Positions 26,290-35,446 are shown, counted from the first letter of the stretch. The stretch is DNA of 40,987 nucleotides from an uncultured Bacteroidales bacterium (GCA_947303715.1 CAMYYY010000023.1:1-40987), one strand, 5' to 3'. Made by a program: numbers and translations. Notes: generated by a model from the sequence alone, not told the origin.

Positions 26290-26321
26290 TTTACGATTTG
26301 ACGATTTACAATTTACGATTT
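26290..26321. repeat. ACGATTT/ACAATTT short repeats
   Basis: Four close copies of TTTACGATT or TTTACAATT lie head-to-tail in the gap between cutC and rsgA. The same unit, reverse-complemented, spans the VTC gene's stop at 28.88 kb. The rest of the 26279-26428 gap is A/T-rich with no gene and no clear promoter for cutC. Confidence 0.7.
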
Positions 26322-26428
26322 ATTTAATTGCGACTAATCTTGTTGCGACTCGTCCAATCAAACAATTGTTTGCTCTCACTGCTCCAAAAATTCTATACTC
26401 TTAATTCTTACTCCTATCTATATTTTTC

Positions 26429-27376
26429 TCAACGGTATTTTCCTTCGTCCTCGTCGCCAAGCATGGAGAGGTAGGACTGATAACGGGAGGGAGCAATGAG
26501 CTGTTCATCCAATGCACGGAGTACGGCGCAACCAGGTTCGTGGGTATGAGTACAGTTGGCGTAGCGGCACTCGCTGGAGAAGCGGAACAACTCGCGGAAA
26601 TAATGGCTGATCTCGCCCCGCTCCATGTCGAACGTACCAAAACCCTTGATGCCCGGCGTATCAATAAGCCACGAGTCCTCCCCTACGGGCAGCGGGAACA
26701 TCTCGCTGAAAGTTGTGGTGTGCATGCCGGTATTATGGGCGTCGGAAATCGCAGCTGTTTTCTGGCGGACTCCCGGCACAAGGATGTTCAGCAACGTGCT
26801 CTTCCCCACACCGCTGTTTCCGCTGAGCAGCGTCGTCATACCCTCCAGCGCAGACAGTAGAGAGAAGGGGGTATCATCGCCATCAACGCACGAAATCAAG
26901 TGGCAGGGATAGCCCAGCCCTTCGTAAAGCGTTGCCAGCATCGTGGCGATGCGGCGCTCGGTCTCGTCGTAGCAGTCCATCTTGTTGATGACGATGCGGA
27001 CGGGAATGCGGTAGGCTTCGGCGGTAGCTAAAAAGCGGTCGATGAACGTGGTGCTGGTTTCGGGATAGTTGACGGTGACGAGCAGCAGGCACTGATCGAC
27101 ATTGGCAGCGAGTATATGGCTCTGCTTGCTGAGGTTGGAGGCCTTGCGGATGATGTAGTTGCGCCGCTCATCGATGGCGGTAATCCACCCCTCGCCGACA
27201 CCCTCGCCGGCACCGGCAGCGAGCGTGAACGTCACACGGTCGCCCACCGCCACAGGATTGGTGCTGCGGATGCCCTTTAGACGGAAGCTGCCTTTTACAC
27301 GACAATCCACCCGTGCCCCCCCGGAGGTGAGCACGGTGTAATGGCTTCCCGTATTACGGATGACAAGACCCGTCAT
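26429..27376 (-). CDS. rsgA: ribosome small-subunit maturation GTPase RsgA
   Basis: A 315-residue circularly permuted GTPase that checks late 30S assembly. An OB-fold lies at residues about 1-75. The G motifs follow in permuted order: G4 NKMD, then G1 GNSGVGKST, then G3 DTPGIKGFG. The C-terminal zinc module has ligands in [14 protein letters not shown]. Length and order are typical. Its ATG overlaps the frr TGA by one base (TGATG), so the two are translationally coupled. Confidence 0.95.
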   Translation of the reverse strand: MTGLVIRNTGSHYTVLTSGGARVDCRVKGSFRLKGIRSTNPVAVGDRVTFTLAAGAGEGVGEGWITAIDERRNYIIRKASNLSKQSHILAANVDQCLLLVTVNYPETSTTFIDRFLATAEAYRIPVRIVINKMDCYDETERRIATMLATLYEGLGYPCHLISCVDGDDTPFSLLSALEGMTTLLSGNSGVGKSTLLNILVPGVRQKTAAISDAHNTGMHTTTFSEMFPLPVGEDSWLIDTPGIKGFGTFDMERGEISHYFRELFRFSSECRYANCTHTHEPGCAVLRALDEQLIAPSRYQSYLSMLGDEDEGKYR

Positions 27377-27936
27377 CAGACGGTCATGATTTCCTTTTCC
27401 TTGGCGGCAAACACCTCATCGACTTTTTTGATGAACTTGTCGTGAAGTTTCTGCACTTTCTCTTCGCCGTCCTTCTGGACATCCTCGGGCATACCCTCCT
27501 TGACGGCTTTCTTGAGCGCGTCGATGCAGTCGCGACGGGCGTTGCGGACGCTGATTTTCGCCGTCTCCACTTCCTTGCTGCACTGCTTCACCAGCTGCTT
27601 GCGGCGTTCCTCAGTAAGGGGGGGGATGGAGATGCGGATTATCTCGCCGTTGTTCTCGGGCATGATGCCGAGCGAAGAGTCGATGATGGCCTTCTCTATC
27701 ACGCGCACCATACTCTTGTCCCAGGGACGGATGGCAATGGTGCGGGCATCGGGAGTGGAGACGGAGGCCACATTGTTGAGGGGGACGACGGAGCCGTAGC
27801 TGTCCACACGGATGCCGTCAAGCAGACGGATGTCGGCCTTGCCGGCACGGATATGGGCCAGTTCGTCTTCAATATGCATGATGGCCATCTCCATCATCTC
27901 TTCTGCTTCATTCAAATAGGTTTTCAGATCTTGCAT
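27376..27936 (-). CDS. frr: ribosome recycling factor
   Basis: A 186-residue protein from the ATG at 27936, the usual length for this family. The upstream in-frame start would add 14 unrelated residues that overlap the promoter. Together with EF-G it splits the ribosome after termination. Family sequence is clear: [33 protein letters not shown] and the C-terminal [17 protein letters not shown] region (quoted in parts). It is the first gene of the frr-rsgA unit, with a good promoter 30 bases upstream. Confidence 0.95.
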   Translation of the reverse strand: MQDLKTYLNEAEEMMEMAIMHIEDELAHIRAGKADIRLLDGIRVDSYGSVVPLNNVASVSTPDARTIAIRPWDKSMVRVIEKAIIDSSLGIMPENNGEIIRISIPPLTEERRKQLVKQCSKEVETAKISVRNARRDCIDALKKAVKEGMPEDVQKDGEEKVQKLHDKFIKKVDEVFAAKEKEIMTV

Positions 27937-27964
27937 GGCTATAACATTTAATCGGAGTAAGTGA

Positions 27965-27994
27965 CAAAGGTACGTCATTTATTCTTTTTTCCAA
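27965..27994 (-). promoter_or_regulatory. promoter for frr-rsgA
   Basis: On the minus strand TTGG (27994-27991) and TACCTTTG (27972-27965) are separated by 18 bases, just upstream of the frr ATG at 27936. Confidence 0.6.
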
Positions 27995-28044
27995 AGAAAG
28001 AGGAGAAAAAATCGTGCCAAAACATCTTTTTTCGGGCAAAAAGA

Positions 28045-28074
28045 TTGGAACGAGGAAAAATATTCCTACATTTG
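28045..28074 (+). promoter_or_regulatory. promoter for the VTC-DUF4956 operon
   Basis: TTGG (28045-28048), an 18-base spacer and TACATTTG (28067-28074) lie 33 bases upstream of the VTC gene's ATG. It is divergent from the frr promoter. Confidence 0.6.
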
Positions 28075-28107
28075 CACCCTTAAAGCGTATTCCTCACACT
28101 CGAAGAC

Positions 28108-28899
28108 ATGGATAAGGAAATTGTTGAACTGCTCAGCTACCTGCCGCCCATCCCACTGGAGGAGATGGGAAGCATCAAGCTGATGAACCGTCTGGACAGG
28201 AAGTATCTGGCTACGCTCAGCCAGCTGGAACAGCTGCTGAAAATGGCTCAGGGCAAATACTATGCACAGGCGAACGGCGACAGCCGGTTCAGTCCCTACC
28301 GCACCATCTATCTCGACACTCCCAATGAGGAGATGTACCTTGCCCACCACAACGGCCGTCTTGTGCGCCAAAAAGTGCGCGTCCGCACCTACCTTGACAG
28401 CGGCGACACCTTCCTCGAGGTGAAGAACAAAGACAATCACGGACGCACGAAGAAGAAACGCATCCAGGTGGGTGGCATTGACACCCTTGTCAGTGACAAC
28501 GGCGACGAGCTGCTCCACAAGTATGCCCGCTACACCCTCGGCCAACTGGTGCCGAAGGTCGAAAACCGCTTCGAGCGCATCACCCTTGTGAACATCAACA
28601 AGACAGAGCGGCTCACTATCGACACCCACGTGAAATTCCACCACTGGGAGACGGGGTGTGACAACACCTTCGACCGCCTCGTCATCATCGAGCTGAAGCG
28701 TGACGGCCTCGTCCCCAGTCCCGTACTCGACATCTTACACCAGCTGCGCATACACCCTTCGGGCTTCAGCAAGTACTGCATCGGCACCGTCCTCACCAAC
28801 GAGGCCATCAAACAGAACCTCTTCCGCCCGAAAATCCGAAGGATTGAGAAAATGCTTGCGCTTGAAGAACAACCACAAATCGTAAATTATAAATTGTAA
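28108..28899 (+). CDS. VTC-domain polyphosphate polymerase-like protein
   Basis: A 263-residue protein formed almost entirely by one VTC tunnel domain. Basic and acidic residues of the family are visible: DRKY (30-33), KVRVRTY (89-95), LEVKNK (103-108), KKKR (115-118), LTID (169-172), IIELKR (193-198) and HPSGFSKY (216-223). In yeast Vtc4 this fold polymerises ATP gamma-phosphate into polyphosphate inside a basic tunnel. Bacterial members are paired with DUF4956 as here, and their product is less studied. It has no signal or membrane helix, so it is cytosolic, presumably docked on the DUF4956 protein. The last residues (QIVNYKL) and the stop lie inside an A/T-rich repeat. Confidence 0.88.
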   Translation: MDKEIVELLSYLPPIPLEEMGSIKLMNRLDRKYLATLSQLEQLLKMAQGKYYAQANGDSRFSPYRTIYLDTPNEEMYLAHHNGRLVRQKVRVRTYLDSGDTFLEVKNKDNHGRTKKKRIQVGGIDTLVSDNGDELLHKYARYTLGQLVPKVENRFERITLVNINKTERLTIDTHVKFHHWETGCDNTFDRLVIIELKRDGLVPSPVLDILHQLRIHPSGFSKYCIGTVLTNEAIKQNLFRPKIRRIEKMLALEEQPQIVNYKL

Positions 28900-28911
28900 A
28901 ATAGTAAATTA
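28878..28911. repeat. AAATTGTAAA-type tract across the VTC gene stop
   Basis: Units CGTAAATTA, TAAATTGTAA and TAGTAAATTA follow one another across the stop codon (28897-28899) and into the 14-base gap before the DUF4956 gene. Confidence 0.65.
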
Positions 28912-28913
28912 CC

Positions 28914-29651
28914 ATGGGTTTAATGACATTACTTGCTGCCGGAGGGAAGGCGCTGCTTGCTGCAGCATCCGGCGATTTAGACGACTTTGATGCTGTTGCC
29001 GATACCATCGGGACAAGTTCCGTTCTTGCCGACTGGGCAGCGCTGGGAGATCTGTTCATCCGGTTCTTCCTCTGCCTGGCTGTGGTGTTCGTCATCGTAC
29101 GTTTCTTCTACTACCCCAAGAGCCGCCGTCGCGACTATTTCTTCACCTTCATGCTGGTGAGCATCAGCGTGTTCATGCTCATCTTCTTCCTCGGAGGAAC
29201 GAAGCTGAAGACAGGTGTTGCCCTCGGCCTCTTTGCCATCTTCAGCATCATCCGCTACCGCACTGAGAGTGTGCCCATCCGCGAGATGAACTATCTCTTC
29301 GTGCTCATCGCCATCAGCGTCATCAATGGCGTGGGACCGAGCTTCAGCTTCGCGGAACTGCTAGCGGCCGACGTGCTGCTCATCATTGTCATCAGCATCT
29401 GTGAGAGTACCATCTTCGTGAAGAAGGAAGCCAGCAAGCTCATCAAGTACGACAACGTGAAGCTCGTCACCCCCGACAAGAACGAGGAGTTGCTGGAGGA
29501 CCTCAAAAAACGCACCGGACTTGAAGTGTTCCGTGTCGAAGTGGGTGCTATCGACTTTTTGAAAGACAGCGCCATACTGCGCATCTACTACAAGCCACTC
29601 TCCGGCATCGATAACAGCGTCGACAGCGTCGGCCGTATGCCGAGAGGATGA
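28914..29651 (+). CDS. DUF4956 membrane protein
   Basis: A 245-residue inner-membrane protein. Hydrophobic helices lie at about residues 46-65, 76-98, 101-115 and 120-165 (two spans). A conserved cytosolic loop GLFAIFSIIRYRTESVPIREMNYLF (in parts) and a soluble C-terminal domain of about 75 residues (LEDLKKRTGLEVFRVEVGAID) follow. DUF4956 proteins are known as neighbours of VTC-domain polymerases and are presumed to anchor or export with them; biochemistry is lacking. The gene follows the VTC gene by 14 bases. Confidence 0.9.
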   Translation: MGLMTLLAAGGKALLAAASGDLDDFDAVADTIGTSSVLADWAALGDLFIRFFLCLAVVFVIVRFFYYPKSRRRDYFFTFMLVSISVFMLIFFLGGTKLKTGVALGLFAIFSIIRYRTESVPIREMNYLFVLIAISVINGVGPSFSFAELLAADVLLIIVISICESTIFVKKEASKLIKYDNVKLVTPDKNEELLEDLKKRTGLEVFRVEVGAIDFLKDSAILRIYYKPLSGIDNSVDSVGRMPRG

Positions 29652-29681
29652 AGTATAATTGATAATTGACAATTAATAATT
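29652..29681. repeat. TAATTGATAATTGACAATTAATAATT tract between operon genes
   Basis: The entire 30-base gap between the DUF4956 stop and the DUF2490 ATG is a chain of ATAATTG/ACAATTA units. It starts directly at the stop codon and occupies the place of the next gene's ribosome-binding region. Confidence 0.7.
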
Positions 29682-30548
29682 ATGAAAACTTTGCGTCATA
29701 TTTTCTGCCTTGTGCTGTTGGCTGCTCCATTTCTGGGTGTCTTTGCACAAGGTGAAGGCGTTGGCTTCTGGACCGACGTTGAGGGCGAGACTAAGCTCGC
29801 CAAAGGGCTAGGGCTCTCGTTCGAGGCCGGCTACCGGGCCCACGACAACTTCTCTGCCTCCGACCGTGCTTCCGCTGGCGTCAGCCTCTCCTATAAGAAC
29901 AAAGCCTTTGCCCCCTGGCTGAAAGTCGATGCCGGCTATTCCTTTATATATAAGAACACACCAGGCAAAACCTCCATCAAATACATGACGGACGGCACTA
30001 CGCCCAAGCACATGAACGTCGATGCTGCCTACTGGGGACCGCGCCACCGCGCTACGGCTTCGTTCATCGCCTCGACGAAGGCCGGGCGGTTCAAGCTCTC
30101 GCTGCGCGAACGCTACCAGTACACTTACCGCGTGGCTACCACCTGCCAACGCACACGCTACTACTACAACCCACTCTACGACCTCTTCAAGGACATCAAT
30201 CCCGACATCGAAGAATGGTATCTCAACGAGGATGCCACCGACGAGGACTACAGCTACATGACCGACGCGAAGAACCCCAAGCACTACCACAAGCTGCGCA
30301 GCCGCTTCGCCGCCAGCTACGACATCCGCAAGAGCAAGTTCGAACCCTTCGCCGAAGTGGAGGCCTTCAATGACCTGACGAGCAACTTCGCCCTTGAAAA
30401 GATGCGCTACACCATTGGTACCGACTATAAGCTCAGCAAGACGTCCAAGTTCTCCCTCTACTACCGCTACCAGAGCGAATTCTCCGACGATGACGACGAC
30501 GAGACGGGCGGCCACATTGTCGGTCTCAGCTACTCGTTTGATTTCTAA
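29682..30548 (+). CDS. DUF2490 outer-membrane beta-barrel protein
   Basis: A 288-residue exported protein (signal peptide to about FAQG, residue 24). Amphipathic beta-strands alternate through its length and end in SYSFDF with a terminal Phe, as expected of an outer-membrane barrel. Family features are GFWTDVEGETKLAKGLGLSFEAGYR (in parts), WLKVDAGYSF, RHRATASFIASTKAGRFKLSLRERYQYTY and the closing YYRYQSEFSDDDDDETGGH. DUF2490 function is unknown. Its place after VTC and DUF4956 suggests a path across the outer membrane or an anchoring site for the operon's exported proteins. Confidence 0.88.
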   Translation: MKTLRHIFCLVLLAAPFLGVFAQGEGVGFWTDVEGETKLAKGLGLSFEAGYRAHDNFSASDRASAGVSLSYKNKAFAPWLKVDAGYSFIYKNTPGKTSIKYMTDGTTPKHMNVDAAYWGPRHRATASFIASTKAGRFKLSLRERYQYTYRVATTCQRTRYYYNPLYDLFKDINPDIEEWYLNEDATDEDYSYMTDAKNPKHYHKLRSRFAASYDIRKSKFEPFAEVEAFNDLTSNFALEKMRYTIGTDYKLSKTSKFSLYYRYQSEFSDDDDDETGGHIVGLSYSFDF

Positions 30549-30568
30549 AAGCAACAGAAAGAAAAACT

Positions 30569-31039
30569 ATGAAAAAGAAATTCCTATTATTCACTTTCCT
30601 GCTGACGGCTTTGGCGGTACAAGCACAGCAGGTGCCAGCCACACTTGATGTCCACACAAAAGATGGCGCTGCAGGCAGCTACGAATTCGAGGCAATACAG
30701 AAAATTACGTTCTCCGACGGCAACATGGTCATTGCCATGAAGCAGGGGGACAGCAGTTCCTATGCCATCGCCAACATCAGCAGAATGTATTTTATGCCTG
30801 GGGGAGGCTATGTCCCACAGGAAACGGTTCAGGACTTCTTTGTCTGGGCTCCTTTCTCGAAAGAGCTTAGCGTCCATTGCCCTGCCGGAACAGCTATTCA
30901 CGTCTATTCCTCTGACGGACGCTTGGCATTGACGGCTATCCAAACAGTAGTTCAAGCACCACTTAGCCTCTCCACTCTTCCGAAAGGAATGTACGTGGTC
31001 GAAGCTGCAAGTAAAACCTCAAAAATTGTCATCCGATGA
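30569..31039 (+). CDS. small secreted protein with type IX-like C-terminal domain
   Basis: A 156-residue exported protein (signal peptide ending near VQAQ, residue 20). The N-terminal part (LDVHTKDGAAGSYEFEAIQKITFSDG) resembles the first domain of the next protein. The C-terminal part (VYSSDGRLALTAI, PKGMYVVEAASKTSKIVIR) matches Por-secretion sorting tails, so it is probably displayed on the cell surface. Its last four bases overlap the next gene (ATGA), implying coupled expression. Precise function unknown. Confidence 0.8.
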   Translation: MKKKFLLFTFLLTALAVQAQQVPATLDVHTKDGAAGSYEFEAIQKITFSDGNMVIAMKQGDSSSYAIANISRMYFMPGGGYVPQETVQDFFVWAPFSKELSVHCPAGTAIHVYSSDGRLALTAIQTVVQAPLSLSTLPKGMYVVEAASKTSKIVIR

Positions 31040-32802
31040 AACGATTCTTCCTTACCGCCCTCATCCTCTTCGCATTGACGTCCGTTCATGCAGAAAGCAC
31101 AAGCCTCAAGGCCATCATTACAAGCACAGACGGAAACACGGAAGAGCTGGATGTCTTCATTCGTGATAATTGGGACGACGAAGACTATCTCTCTGCAGGC
31201 TTCAGCGACGATGCCAGTCACATCTATTTCCTCAATACCGATGGCGTCACCATTGCCTACCCCGTGGATTACATCGCCTCCATCGCTTTTGAAAAATACA
31301 CATTCGAAGGGAACGACCAGGTCATTCCTTACACCACCGACTTCGATGTAGCCTTCAATGGCGACGATGAGACTTCCTACACCTCTGTCCCCGAAACGAT
31401 ACCCACGAAGGAGACCGATGACGAATACGGCGACTTTGTGGAAAACTACGAGGATGATGACGAGTCGAAGGGCACCGTCACCATCACGTGGAGCGGCTCG
31501 ACAGCCAGTGTGGCATACAACCCTTCGTCGCTGAAGAACAGCGCTGTGCTGGCCAGCGGCACCTCGGCAGACGTCGTCATCTACGGCTCGAAGAAGATTG
31601 ACTACGTGCTGAAGGGCACCACCTCCGACGGCTCGCTAACCCTCTATTCCGAAAAGAAGTGCAAGATGACGCTCGACGGCGTCAGCATCACCAACTCCGA
31701 CGGCGCCGCCATCAACATGCCGAAGAGGAGCGTCGGCACGGTATCCTACGGCGGCAAGACGTGCTACGTCGTCCTCAAAGGCACCAACTCCCTCACCGAC
31801 GGCACCACCTACTCCTCAGCCGTCAGCGGCGAGGACATGAAGGCCACCCTCTTCAGCGAGGGCCAGCTTATTTTCTCCGGCACCGGCACGCTGAACGTCA
31901 CCAGCCGCTACGGCCACGGCATCGCCAGCGACGACTACATCCGCATCCGCGGCGGTAAGCACAACCCTGTCATCAACGTCACCTCCGTCAAGGACGGCAT
32001 CAGCGTCAACGACTACCTCCTTATGTACGGCGGCACCGTCACCGTCAACGCCGCCGACGACGGCGTCGATGTCGGCAAGGGCTACGTCGCCATTAACGGC
32101 GGACGCCTCACCGTCAACGCCACCGACGAAGGCATCGCAGCCTCCTATCAAGGCGAGAACGACGGTACCGTCGATGCCTCCATCAATCCCTCCATCACCG
32201 TGGCCGGAGGCCTCGTCACCGTCACCACCACCGGCGACAAGGGTCATGCTATCCGTGCCCGCAAGGACATTACTGTCAGCGGTGGCATCATTCGCGCTAC
32301 CGTGAAGGGCGCCGGCTCGAAGGCCCTCAATGCCGATGGCAAAATCAACATCACCGGCGGCAAAGTCACCAGCATGGTGGATGGATTGCCCATCTATGAC
32401 GATGAGGAGAACGACCTCTCCTCCGCTGCCGGCATCCGCAGCAAGAGCACCTTCACCGTCAGCGGCACAGCCGTCATTGCCATCAAAGCTACTGCCGACG
32501 GCGGCAAGGGCATCAACAGCACAGGGCTCGTCACCGTCAGCGGCGGCAACATCGCCGTCGTCACCCTCGGCAACAAATTCACCTCTGCCGGCAGCACCAG
32601 CCGTGCTCGCGGCGTCACCGCCGACGGCGGCCTCACCCTTACCAGTGGCACCCTCCGTGTCCGCTCGGCCTACGATGCCTTCTACACTCCCGCCACGCTA
32701 AGCGTCAGCGGCGGCAACCTTCAGGCGTTCACCTCCTCCGCTGGCAACTCCCTTCGCTACGCCACCCTTGCCCACACCGCTGGCTGGCTGGCTTACAACT
32801 GA
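31036..32802 (+). CDS. Cthe_2159-type beta-helix carbohydrate-binding protein
   Basis: A 588-residue exported protein (signal peptide to about VHAE, residue 19). A small N-terminal domain is followed by an acidic linker (about residues 110-155). A long parallel beta-helix of the Cthe_2159 family begins near residue 157 (VTITWSGSTASVAY, MTLDGVSITNSDGAAI, SGTGTLNVTSRYGHGIASDDYIRIRGG in parts). Repeated Gly/Thr/Val turns with SGGxIxV mark each coil. Cthe_2159 binds acidic polysaccharide and calcium. Members often share operons with VTC and DUF4956 genes, as here. Ser/Thr-rich composition and biased codon use give the gene a repetitive look. Confidence 0.88.
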   Translation: MKRFFLTALILFALTSVHAESTSLKAIITSTDGNTEELDVFIRDNWDDEDYLSAGFSDDASHIYFLNTDGVTIAYPVDYIASIAFEKYTFEGNDQVIPYTTDFDVAFNGDDETSYTSVPETIPTKETDDEYGDFVENYEDDDESKGTVTITWSGSTASVAYNPSSLKNSAVLASGTSADVVIYGSKKIDYVLKGTTSDGSLTLYSEKKCKMTLDGVSITNSDGAAINMPKRSVGTVSYGGKTCYVVLKGTNSLTDGTTYSSAVSGEDMKATLFSEGQLIFSGTGTLNVTSRYGHGIASDDYIRIRGGKHNPVINVTSVKDGISVNDYLLMYGGTVTVNAADDGVDVGKGYVAINGGRLTVNATDEGIAASYQGENDGTVDASINPSITVAGGLVTVTTTGDKGHAIRARKDITVSGGIIRATVKGAGSKALNADGKINITGGKVTSMVDGLPIYDDEENDLSSAAGIRSKSTFTVSGTAVIAIKATADGGKGINSTGLVTVSGGNIAVVTLGNKFTSAGSTSRARGVTADGGLTLTSGTLRVRSAYDAFYTPATLSVSGGNLQAFTSSAGNSLRYATLAHTAGWLAYN

Positions 32803-32814
32803 TTATAATTGCTT

Positions 32815-33684
32815 ATGGCAGAAGAAAGAGATTTTTTCCATCGTAGGGTAGCCAGTTATTTGCTGAAGACGCGCAACCAGATTGGGCTGATTGCGTTTGT
32901 GGCAGCCTTTGCCCTGCTGTTCATCAATCTTTTTACGCCTTACGACTTGCCGGCATCGGGCTCCATGGGTACAACGAAGTTCATGTACCTTGTGTGGTCG
33001 TTGGTGCTGGTATCGTTCGGGCTGGTTATCTTCTTTCTTAGCCGTCTGACGATGGTATTGTGGACGCGGCACCACGCCATCCGAAACGCCAGCTACATCG
33101 TGTGGATTGTGCTGGAGATTATCGTCATCGCCGTCATTGCGGCCGTCTGCTTCTACTGCATCCATGTAGAGCGCGATTTCATGACGGCGCTGCTGAAGTG
33201 CCTGATATATTCGGCATTGCTGATTGTGCCGCCCTACATTGCTGCCGTCACCTACCTCTCGCTGCAGGACAAGAAGACGCAGCTCAAGGAAATTGAGGAG
33301 GACCTTGACTCCGCCATCACGCAGAAAGCTGCGGGGAAGAGCATCATCTCCTTCTACGATGAGAAGGGCGAACTGCAACTGAGTCTCGCCAAAGAGAATT
33401 TCCTCTACATTGAGTCGTCAGACAACTACGTGGCCATCTGGTATCTGAAGAACAATTTACCCCGCAAGCAGATGATGCGCATGACGCTTCAGCGGATGGC
33501 GGAGCAGTTACAGGGCACCAACGTGATGCGCTGTCACCGTTCGTACCTCGTCAACATGGAGCAGGTGAAGGTATTGCGCCGCGACAAGGAGGGATTTTTC
33601 ATCGAAATGGGCATCAATGGCGTGCCCGATCTCCCCGTCTCCAAGACGTACTCTGAGGAAATCCTCAAGTGGCTGGCAATGTAG
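32815..33684 (+). CDS. membrane-anchored LytTR-domain transcription regulator
   Basis: A 289-residue protein from the ATG at 32815. A TTG two codons earlier is possible but less likely. Four membrane helices lie at about residues 25-43, 58-77, 92-112 and 125-142. A short coiled linker (KKTQLKEIEEDLDSAI) and a C-terminal LytTR DNA-binding domain follow (about 185-285; FLYIESSDNYVAIWY, MRCHRSYLVNMEQV). There is no receiver domain, so the membrane part is probably the sensor. It starts 12 bases after the beta-helix gene and is thus the last gene of the VTC operon, a likely dedicated regulator. Membrane-LytTR proteins are common in Bacteroidetes. Confidence 0.9.
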   Translation: MAEERDFFHRRVASYLLKTRNQIGLIAFVAAFALLFINLFTPYDLPASGSMGTTKFMYLVWSLVLVSFGLVIFFLSRLTMVLWTRHHAIRNASYIVWIVLEIIVIAVIAAVCFYCIHVERDFMTALLKCLIYSALLIVPPYIAAVTYLSLQDKKTQLKEIEEDLDSAITQKAAGKSIISFYDEKGELQLSLAKENFLYIESSDNYVAIWYLKNNLPRKQMMRMTLQRMAEQLQGTNVMRCHRSYLVNMEQVKVLRRDKEGFFIEMGINGVPDLPVSKTYSEEILKWLAM

Positions 33685-33790
33685 GAAATGGATAATTAGG
33701 AATGAGGAATTAGGAATTAGCTGCGCATGGTTTCCGTCCGCTGAGTTATTTTCTCATTCCTCATTCCTCATTCCTAATTTCTAATTCTTT
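33685..33790. repeat. inverted tracts of AGGAATGAGG / CCTCATTCCT between convergent genes
   Basis: From the LytTR stop, AATTAGGAATGAGGAATTAG-type units run to about 33720. From 33752 the complementary CTCATTCCTCATTCCTAATT units run to the ABC gene's stop codon (33781-33783), which lies inside the tract. The two arms can pair into a long imperfect hairpin and probably act as a two-way terminator. The same unit occurs at 521-547. Confidence 0.75.
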
Positions 33791-35439
33791 ATTCTTATTA
33801 TTCTGTCGCAGTAGTCGGTGACGGAGGGGCGGTGGGTAATGAAGATGAGCGTTTTGCCGCGCTCGCCCTCTGTAATACGCCGCAGCAGTTCCTGTTCTGT
33901 TTCCACATCTAGTGCCGAAGTCGATTCGTCGAGCAACAGTATGCTGCCCGGACGCAGGAGGCTACGGGCGATGGTAATGCGCTGTGCCTGTCCCTCGCTG
34001 AAGCCGCCGCCGCCCTCGCCGCACGGCGTATCAAGGCCTTGCGGCAGATGGTGCACGAAGTCGGCGCAAGCCATGTCGAGTACACGCCACATCTCTTCGT
34101 CTGTCACCGTGCTGTCGCCCAACAGCAGATTGTCGCGGATGGTGCCGCTGAAGAGCGTATTCCCCTGCGGCACATAGACGAAGTTGCAGCGCGTGTCGGG
34201 CGAGGCTGTGCCGATGGTCTCGGTGCTATCGTAGACCACCACGCTTCCCTTCTCGGGTTTCACCAGCGCCAACAGCAGGCGGATGAGGGTAGTCTTTCCG
34301 GCACCTGTCTCACCCAATATGGCGGTGGTGGAATGAGGCGGGAAGTCAGCTGAGAAGTGCTCCAGAATGTTCCTGTCCCCCTCGGCATAGCGGAAGGTGA
34401 CGTCTTCAAGCCTCACACCGGCGGTGTCCTTGCTCAGCCTGGGGTTGGCTACGTCCTCCAGCGGCAGCTCCTCCAGCTCCATCAGGCGCTCGCCCGAGGT
34501 GATGGCGCCCACCATGCCGGGAATCATGCGGGCAATGTCGGTGATGGGGCGCTGCACGCGGCCCACCAGCTGCAGGAAGGCCGTCATGACGCCGAAGGTG
34601 ATGCGTCCCGCGGCGATGCGGAACACGCCCCAGAGGAAGGCCGTCAGGTAGCCCGTGGCGAAGCCCGTCGAGACCACCGCGCGTGTGCCGATGCTGAAGC
34701 GCGTACGGCGGATGACCTGACTCTCCAGCGTGTCCTGCAGTCCGTCAAGCTTCTCCAGCACCTCGCTGTCCTGCTCCAGTGTCTTGATGACCAGCTTGTT
34801 CTGCAGGCTCTCCTGCATCACGGCATGTATGCGGCTGTCGCTCTCGCGCACGTCCTTCGTCATGCCGCGCATGCGGCGCACGTAGAAGCGGCTGAAGACG
34901 AGGAACAGCGGCATGATGCACACGATGATGAGCGCCAGCGTGCGGTCCATCGCATAGAGGAAGAAGAACGAGGCCACCAGCTGCACCACGGTGATGATGA
35001 GCGCCGACGTCGTCTCGGTTATCAGCCCCGACACGGTGGTGATGTCGTTGATGAGGCGGTTCAGCACGTCGCCCGAGTGGTGTTGCTCCAGTCCCCGCCA
35101 CTCGCTGCGCATCAGGCGCGCAAACAGGCGATGGCGCAGGCGGTTGCGGTTGCGCACCGAGAGGGTGTTCAGAATCCAGCTGTCAAGCGCCCGCACCCCA
35201 ATCTCGGCCAGCATCAGCACGGCCATGACGATGCCGTAGGTCACGAGGTTTCCCTCGTGGTCGCCCGTGGCGATGTCGATCGTCTCCTTACTGAACCACA
35301 CGAACGCCAGTCCCACAGCCACATCCAGGATGCCCACCAGCGAATTCACCAGCACCATGCCACGCGCCCCTTTCGACGCCTGCCATATCCATCGTGCCAC
35401 TACCGTCAGCCTGTATTTCTGCTTTTCCTTTGATTTCAT
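33781..35439 (-). CDS. ABC exporter, fused permease and ATPase
   Basis: A 552-residue half-transporter from the ATG at 35439. The longer frame reads through the promoter. Six membrane helices lie in about residues 20-300, then an ATPase domain with Walker A GETGAGKTT, Walker B ILLLDES and switch THR. The signature is FSEGQ rather than LSGGQ, a variant also seen in other Bacteroidetes exporters. Two copies are expected to form a lipid, peptide or drug exporter; the substrate is not evident. The gene stands alone with its own promoter, convergent to the LytTR gene. Confidence 0.9.
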   Translation of the reverse strand: MKSKEKQKYRLTVVARWIWQASKGARGMVLVNSLVGILDVAVGLAFVWFSKETIDIATGDHEGNLVTYGIVMAVLMLAEIGVRALDSWILNTLSVRNRNRLRHRLFARLMRSEWRGLEQHHSGDVLNRLINDITTVSGLITETTSALIITVVQLVASFFFLYAMDRTLALIIVCIMPLFLVFSRFYVRRMRGMTKDVRESDSRIHAVMQESLQNKLVIKTLEQDSEVLEKLDGLQDTLESQVIRRTRFSIGTRAVVSTGFATGYLTAFLWGVFRIAAGRITFGVMTAFLQLVGRVQRPITDIARMIPGMVGAITSGERLMELEELPLEDVANPRLSKDTAGVRLEDVTFRYAEGDRNILEHFSADFPPHSTTAILGETGAGKTTLIRLLLALVKPEKGSVVVYDSTETIGTASPDTRCNFVYVPQGNTLFSGTIRDNLLLGDSTVTDEEMWRVLDMACADFVHHLPQGLDTPCGEGGGGFSEGQAQRITIARSLLRPGSILLLDESTSALDVETEQELLRRITEGERGKTLIFITHRPSVTDYCDRIIRIKN

Positions 35440-35446
35440 TGGGTGA

